From Psychrobacillus sp032154225 (GTDB taxonomy: Bacteria > Bacillota > Bacilli > Bacillales_A > Planococcaceae), in assembly GCF_032154225.1 (NCBI RefSeq), contig NZ_JALDYF010000001.1:1-64000 (forward strand): DNA of 64,000 nt, read 5' to 3'. This document shows positions 59,489 to 64,000 of the stretch, one piece after another (positions within the stretch are counted from its first letter, which is position 1; every line of letters begins with the position of its first letter). A program made the position numbers and the translations under genes. The notes beneath the pieces are model-generated. The model worked only from the letters and a program-made list of their open reading frames with translations. It was not told the DNA's origin and searched no databases.

Positions 59489-60955
59489 TTAATAAAACTC
59501 TTTCATCTTTTTCAAAGTATAAAGGAAGTATTCCCAGTTATTTATTGTCGAAGGAATGCTTACATGCTCTTCAGGAGTATGAACGTGAAACATGTCCGGT
59601 CCAATGGAAACTGCATCTAAGCCTGGAATTTTCTCGATAAATACCCCGCACTCGATACCAGCATGTACAGCAATTACTTCCATTTCTGTACCATATTTTT
59701 CTTTATACGCTTCTTCAAATAATTGCTTCACTTTTGAGTTCGGATTATATGGCCATTCTGGATAATCTGAATCCACTGTTATGCCACATCCAAGTATTTC
59801 CGCAATTGTTTTTGCTTGCGTAACCATATACGATTTTACACTTTTAACGGAGCTCCTAATTTCGCTAACAAAAATGACTTCTGAATCTGTCGTTGTTACA
59901 ACGCCCAAATTCGTCGAGCTTTCCACTAATCCTTTTATGCCCATGCTCATCCCTTGCACGCCGTGTGGAATTAATAACAAAGAGCTAATCGCTTTATGCA
60001 TCGTGTCTTTCGAAAACACCTGTGAAGAAATACTTGCTGTTTGTTCAAAGCTTATCGATACCCCTGGGTCAGAAGATTGTAATTCCGTTTGAAATATTTC
60101 ATTCCATTCCGTGATTTTTTCTTCTATTTTATGTACATCATTTGGATGAATAAAAACTGTTGCTTCAGCCTCACGAGGAATCGCATTACCTTTTAATCCA
60201 CCTTGAATATTCTGAATGAAACAAGAAAATTCAGTTATTAAATCTCGCAAAAATCTACCTAATAATTTGTTGGAATTTCCTCTTTCTTTATCAATCGATA
60301 TGCCAGAATGGCCGCCACTTAATCCTTTTATGCTTACACGGTAAACAACTTGATCATCCAGAGCATCTTCCCAACGAATAGGCAATGTTTGCTCAACGCG
60401 TACCCCTCCTGCACTACTAACAAGCAACTTTCCATCTTCTTCCGAATCAATATTAATGAGAATTTTCCCTTTAAAATGATCTGCATCTACGGCAAGAGCA
60501 CCGTTCATCGTTGTTTCTTCTTCCGTCGTAATAACTATTTCAAGCGGTGGATGCGGAATATCATTAGCATCCAATAAAGCTAAAGCATACGCAACAGCAA
60601 TTCCATTATCCGCGCCTAAGGTTGTGTCCGTAGCGTATAACATATCCCCTATAATTCGTAACTGAAGAGGATCATTTTCAAAATCATGCACCGTATCTTT
60701 ATTCTTTTCACAAACCATATCCATATGCCCTTGAATAATTACAGTAGGTGAACTTTCATAGCCCGCTGTTGCAGGCTTTTTCATAATGACATTTAATGCT
60801 TCGTCCTGTATTACTTCTAAATTTCGTTGTTGTGCAAAACGAACTAAATAATCACTAATTGCTTTTTCATTGCTCGAACCCCTTGGTATTTTAGAAATTT
60901 CTCCAAAATAATAAAACACTGGATGTCCCGCCAACTCTTCTAAATTACTATACAT
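59489..60955 (-). CDS. pepD: Aminoacyl-histidine dipeptidase (Xaa-His dipeptidase)
   Basis: The ATG at 60953-60955 follows GAGGGTGAAGG. The 488-residue M20 metallopeptidase has metal ligands in IIQGHMDMVCEKN (His), TTLGADNGIAVAY (Asp) and ITTEEETTMNGA (Glu); later ligands lie in NIDSEEDG and at the C-terminal HTPEEHVSI. The dimerisation lid is in the middle. It cleaves dipeptides with C-terminal His (carnosine-type) in the cytoplasm. Confidence 0.92.
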   Translation of the reverse strand: MYSNLEELAGHPVFYYFGEISKIPRGSSNEKAISDYLVRFAQQRNLEVIQDEALNVIMKKPATAGYESSPTVIIQGHMDMVCEKNKDTVHDFENDPLQLRIIGDMLYATDTTLGADNGIAVAYALALLDANDIPHPPLEIVITTEEETTMNGALAVDADHFKGKILINIDSEEDGKLLVSSAGGVRVEQTLPIRWEDALDDQVVYRVSIKGLSGGHSGISIDKERGNSNKLLGRFLRDLITEFSCFIQNIQGGLKGNAIPREAEATVFIHPNDVHKIEEKITEWNEIFQTELQSSDPGVSISFEQTASISSQVFSKDTMHKAISSLLLIPHGVQGMSMGIKGLVESSTNLGVVTTTDSEVIFVSEIRSSVKSVKSYMVTQAKTIAEILGCGITVDSDYPEWPYNPNSKVKQLFEEAYKEKYGTEMEVIAVHAGIECGVFIEKIPGLDAVSIGPDMFHVHTPEEHVSIPSTINNWEYFLYTLKKMKEFY

Positions 60956-61011
60956 CGCCTTCACCCTCTCGTTTGTATTTCATTATATCATAAGAAAAAC
61001 CGAGCAAAATG

Positions 61012-61640
61012 ACGCCCGGCCCTTTACTTAGCGACGCAGTTTCCGGCTCACATTGGGCTATACGATGAACGGTAAAATTTTTAAAGCTTGTTGAAAGTGG
61101 CTACACTACTTCCAACAAGCTTTTTCTTCGATCATCGTATGGCAAATGTTCGCCTTCCGCTCGCCAGAAACTTCAGTGCCATGTAGGTAAATACTTTTGG
61201 CAATAGAAGAAGCAAGTGATATTCTATCTATTATGTAGGCTGCCAAAGATGCAATTTTGGCAGCTTTTTGTAGGTTTTTAGAAAGCGACACTTCCATATC
61301 TGGATAGAAAGTGTAAAAGTAGATGACAAATTTACTTCATACGAAAATTGTCGATCTATTTCTAACTAGAAGTGTTGATGAACTTTTTTCTCTCCCCCTT
61401 ACATGAAAGGGCTAAAGTAGAAAGAACATGAATACACTCCCATAAGCAGGATGAATGTAGTGAAAAACGGCGACTCCAGTGAGAACAGTGCGAGCTGAAA
61501 GCCCCGCAGGAAAGCAAAGCGTCAGCTTGTAACGAAATTTACTCTCCCCATCCCTATACTCGCTTCCTCTCTATAGGTACCGTAAACCCTGTGTTCATGC
61601 TACATTTTTATATACTCCCTTTCTTATTCTTATGAACGTA
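61012..61640 (-). repeat. Long modular intergenic repeat, copy C (inverted)
   Basis: Read on the minus strand it has the head (from about 61640 to 61530, with GATGGGGAGAGTAAATTTCG), CATTCATCCTGCTTATGGGA, AGAAATAGATCGACAATTTTC, a central cassette (about 61310-61150) with an inner GCTGCCAAA/TTTGGCAGC hairpin, then the tail hairpin at 61080-61122 and the terminal GAGCCGGAAACTGCGTCGC at 61030. Cassette and flanks are nearly identical to copy D. A 63-codon ATG frame at 61106-61297 runs through cassette and hairpin; it has no ribosome site. Confidence 0.85.
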
Positions 61641-61641
61641 A

Positions 61642-61670
61642 AAAACACCTTCTAGTCGAAGGTGTTTTGT
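61642..61670 (-). terminator. Terminator of the esterase gene
   Basis: AAACACCTTC and GAAGGTGTTT pair across TAGTC, followed by TTTT on the minus strand. Confidence 0.85.
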
Positions 61671-61671
61671 C

Positions 61672-62436
61672 TTATACTACTGCTTGAGTTGGGGTTGACC
61701 AATCTACTTGATTTAAAAATGCATACACATCTTCACATACTTTGTCTTTTTCTTTTCCTACTGTAATAATATGTCCTGATTCTTTATACCAAATAATTTC
61801 TTTTTCATCTGCCTCTACTTGCCCAAGGATAAACGGTGCACTTTCTTGATAAATAGCATCGTCAAGAACCCCTTGTAATACAAGTGTTGGTGATGTAATT
61901 TCATGTAAATCCTCACATGTATTTTCAGTAAGTGCTTGAACACCATTTAAAGAATCTTTCGGTACATTTTTTAAAACTTCTAATTCTTCTATGATAATTT
62001 CTCTTGATTTTCCTTCAAAAGATTTATACAGCTTTGCATAATTATACAAACGTTCAGATAATCCATTTGTATTGCTTCGTTTAATTGGTGCACACATCGA
62101 TACAACTGCTTTTACTGGAAATTCTTCCGCCACTTTTAAAGAAAATACGCCACCTAACGAAATACCTGCCACTGCAATTTCTGTATATCCTTGATTTTTC
62201 AAATGATGATAACCATCCACAACATCTTGCCACCAGTCAGCTGGACTTGTTTGCAATAGTTCTTCTGGTGTTACCCCGTGCCCCTTGTACATTGGTGCAT
62301 GACAAGTAAAACCACGTTTTTGTAAGTATTCTCCTAATCTTTTCACATCTTTCGTACTTCCTGTAAATCCATGGAGCAATAATACAGCCCGATTTCCGCC
62401 TATGAATGTAAAAGATTTAGGTGCGACAACTTTCAT
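61672..62436 (-). CDS. Alpha/beta-hydrolase, Est30-type carboxylesterase
   Basis: The 254-residue cytoplasmic esterase has the oxyanion segment LLHGFTGSTKDVKRLGEYL, nucleophile Ser in GISLGGVFS, acid Asp in LQGVLDDAIY and His in KESGHIITVGKEK. It resembles the thermostable Est30 and monoacylglycerol-lipase-like carboxylesterases. AAGGGGA precedes the ATG. It is divergent from the adjacent LysR regulator gene, which may control it. Confidence 0.9.
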   Translation of the reverse strand: MKVVAPKSFTFIGGNRAVLLLHGFTGSTKDVKRLGEYLQKRGFTCHAPMYKGHGVTPEELLQTSPADWWQDVVDGYHHLKNQGYTEIAVAGISLGGVFSLKVAEEFPVKAVVSMCAPIKRSNTNGLSERLYNYAKLYKSFEGKSREIIIEELEVLKNVPKDSLNGVQALTENTCEDLHEITSPTLVLQGVLDDAIYQESAPFILGQVEADEKEIIWYKESGHIITVGKEKDKVCEDVYAFLNQVDWSTPTQAVV

Positions 62437-62568
62437 TTGAATATCCCCTTTTGTTTACCATCTCATCTTGTTACTAATCCTATCATTGACAATTCATAAA
62501 GTATAATTTATTATTTTTATCACAATCATGCATAAAAGGTATCAATAACTAAAGGAGAAGTTGTATAC

Positions 62569-63450
62569 ATGGAATGGCAACGACTAGAATATTTCCAAAC
62601 ACTTGCAAACATTCAACATATGACTCGTGCTGCAGAAATATTATCTATTTCGCAACCTGCGCTAAGTCGATCTATTGCTAGCTTAGAAGATGAAATTGGC
62701 GTTCCTTTATTTGATCGACAAGGTAGGTCTATTGTATTAAATCGTTACGGTATGATGTTTTTACAGCGCGTTAATCGCATTCTAAATGAAATGAATGATG
62801 GACTGGATGAAATTCAACAGCTCATCAATCCAGAACAAGGAGAAGTATCACTTGGCTTTTTACATACACTTGGTACGAGTACTGTTCCGAATATCATCCG
62901 AGCCTTTCATGAGCAGTATCCGCATATTACGTTTCAATTGAAGCAAAACCATACGCATATTCAATTAAAGCAATTAAAAGCTGGTGGCTTAGACCTTTGT
63001 CTGCTCGCTTCCATCGAATATGAAAAACCGATTAAATGGACAGAACTATGGCGTGATGAATTATTCGTTATCGTTCCAATCAATCACCAACTAGCCAAGC
63101 GCGAAAGTATTACGTTACAAGAAATAGTACAGGAATCGTTTATTTCGATGAAAAAAGGGTATGCACTACGCAATACGACAGATGGGATTTTTACTGAGGC
63201 CAGTTTACAACCAAATATTACTTTTGAAGGAGATGAAGTGGCGACTGTTGCTGGTTTCGTTGCAGCAGGACTAGGTTTTTCGATATTGCCAGATGGGGAA
63301 GACATAAATACAAATAAAATCGCAAAATTACGCATACAAAACATGGTATGTGAACGAGTAATCGGCATGGCAATAGTGGAAAATCGCTATTTATCACCTG
63401 CTGCGGCTAACTTCCAACAATTTATACTCGATTATTTTTTAAATAAATAA
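62569..63450 (+). CDS. LysR-family transcriptional regulator
   Basis: The 293-residue regulator has the N-terminal helix-turn-helix (MEWQRLEYFQTLANIQHMTR, AAEILSISQPALSRSIASLE) and a C-terminal substrate-binding domain (about 90-290). AAAGGAGAAG precedes the ATG. It is divergently placed 130 bp from the esterase gene, so the esterase is a candidate target. The two genes lie between inverted repeat copies C and D. Inducer unknown. Confidence 0.9.
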   Translation: MEWQRLEYFQTLANIQHMTRAAEILSISQPALSRSIASLEDEIGVPLFDRQGRSIVLNRYGMMFLQRVNRILNEMNDGLDEIQQLINPEQGEVSLGFLHTLGTSTVPNIIRAFHEQYPHITFQLKQNHTHIQLKQLKAGGLDLCLLASIEYEKPIKWTELWRDELFVIVPINHQLAKRESITLQEIVQESFISMKKGYALRNTTDGIFTEASLQPNITFEGDEVATVAGFVAAGLGFSILPDGEDINTNKIAKLRIQNMVCERVIGMAIVENRYLSPAAANFQQFILDYFLNK

Positions 63451-63479
63451 AAGTAGCTTTAAAAACGCAGCTTGAACAC

Positions 63480-64000
63480 AGAGTTCAAGATACATATCGA
63501 TAGGAAGGAAGTATAGGGATGTGGAAGTGGATTCCGTTACAAGCGGGCGCGTTCGGTGGGCACGGCTTCAGCCGCTTCCTGTGCTCCTGCGGTTACTCGT
63601 CACAAAACAAAGTTCCGCTACGCTCAGTCCAGGGTCTTCAGCTTGTAATTTTCCCACCCTAGTCGCCGCTTTTCACTACATCCACCCTGCTTATGGGAAT
63701 GTATTCATGTTCTTTCTACTTAAGCCTTTTCATGTAAAGAGAAGAGAAAAAGTTCATGGACACTTCTTATTAGAAATAGACCAACAATTTTCGTACGAAG
63801 TAAGTTTGTCATCTACTTCTCCACTTTCTATCCAGATATGGAAGTGTCGCTTTCTAAAAACCTACAAAAAGCTGCCAAAATTGCATCTTTGGCAGCCTAC
63901 ATAATAGATAGAATATCACTTGCTTCTTCTATTGCCAAAAGCATTTAACTACCTGGTACGGAAGTTTCTGGCGAGCGTAAGACGAACATTTGCCATACGA
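63480..64000 (+). repeat. Long modular intergenic repeat, copy D, cut by the window end
   Basis: It has the head at 63518 (GATGTGGAAGTGGATTCCGT), CATCCACCCTGCTTATGGGA, AGAAATAGACCAACAATTTTC, the same cassette as copy C (63830-63960) and the start of the tail (GCCATACGA at the last base). Its first 30 bp (GAACACAGAGTTC region) also resemble the far head of copy C. A 127-codon ATG frame inside is not a gene; no ribosome site. Confidence 0.8.

Noticed and set aside
61106..61297. 63-codon frame in repeat copy C as a gene
   Set aside because: It reads through the palindromic tail, has no ribosome site, and its copy D version stops early; treated as part of the repeat.

Overview
The window is AT-rich chromosomal DNA from a low-GC, endospore-forming member of the Bacillota. 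It carries a GerA/GerB/GerC germinant-receptor operon, AGGAGG ribosome sites with frequent TTG/GTG starts, and a gene order (brxB-ypiP-ypjP-thyA-dfrA-ypkP-degV-ypmR-ypmS-msrA-msrB, odhAB-yojNO) that matches the Bacillus subtilis chromosome. Overall gene content fits the Psychrobacillus/Lysinibacillus (Planococcaceae) side of the order; genus is an inference.

1-10 kb is a decayed prophage edge: truncated large terminase fused out of frame to the 3' part of an unrelated gene, small terminase, a secreted bacteriocin-like protein with a small membrane partner, an ArpU-like late regulator, a DUF4935 PIN nuclease, small membrane and secreted peptides, an orphan DNA methyltransferase, a DinB-fold protein, and an integrase that lacks its N-terminal arm domain. 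No portal, capsid or tail genes are present.

10-29 kb is core genome: an ABC-F protein, a cold-shock protein with a structured leader, acylphosphatase, the xpaC-telA pair converging on yojNO (MoxR AAA+ plus VWA), odhAB (2-oxoglutarate dehydrogenase), an ArlRS-like two-component system, a PAS-GGDEF protein, a GNAT gene preceded by a tRNA-like element and an SD-sequestering hairpin, and murG.

29-45 kb holds a MATE exporter, the germination operon, two CAP-domain secreted proteins flanking a membrane-anchored serine hydrolase, a COG0523 metal GTPase, a CtpA-type protease, deoD, yozE and a chemoreceptor. 45-52.5 kb is the conserved msr/ypm/dfr/thy/brx block. 53-64 kb is mixed: MepB, an SOS-controlled UvrX/YolD cassette whose promoter spacer contains a LexA box, a cupin, GNAT, DUF421, DUF1259, PepD, an esterase and a LysR regulator.

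The most notable unexplained signal is a family of long (about 0.4-0.65 kb) modular non-coding repeats at 34.7-35.4, 44.5-44.9, 61.0-61.6 (inverted) and 63.5-64.0 kb. They share a common head, an optional or exchangeable central cassette, and a nested hairpin tail whose stem bases co-vary between copies. A second type of GC-rich folded element lies at 29.6 kb. No CRISPR array, rRNA, intact tRNA or complete insertion sequence was seen.
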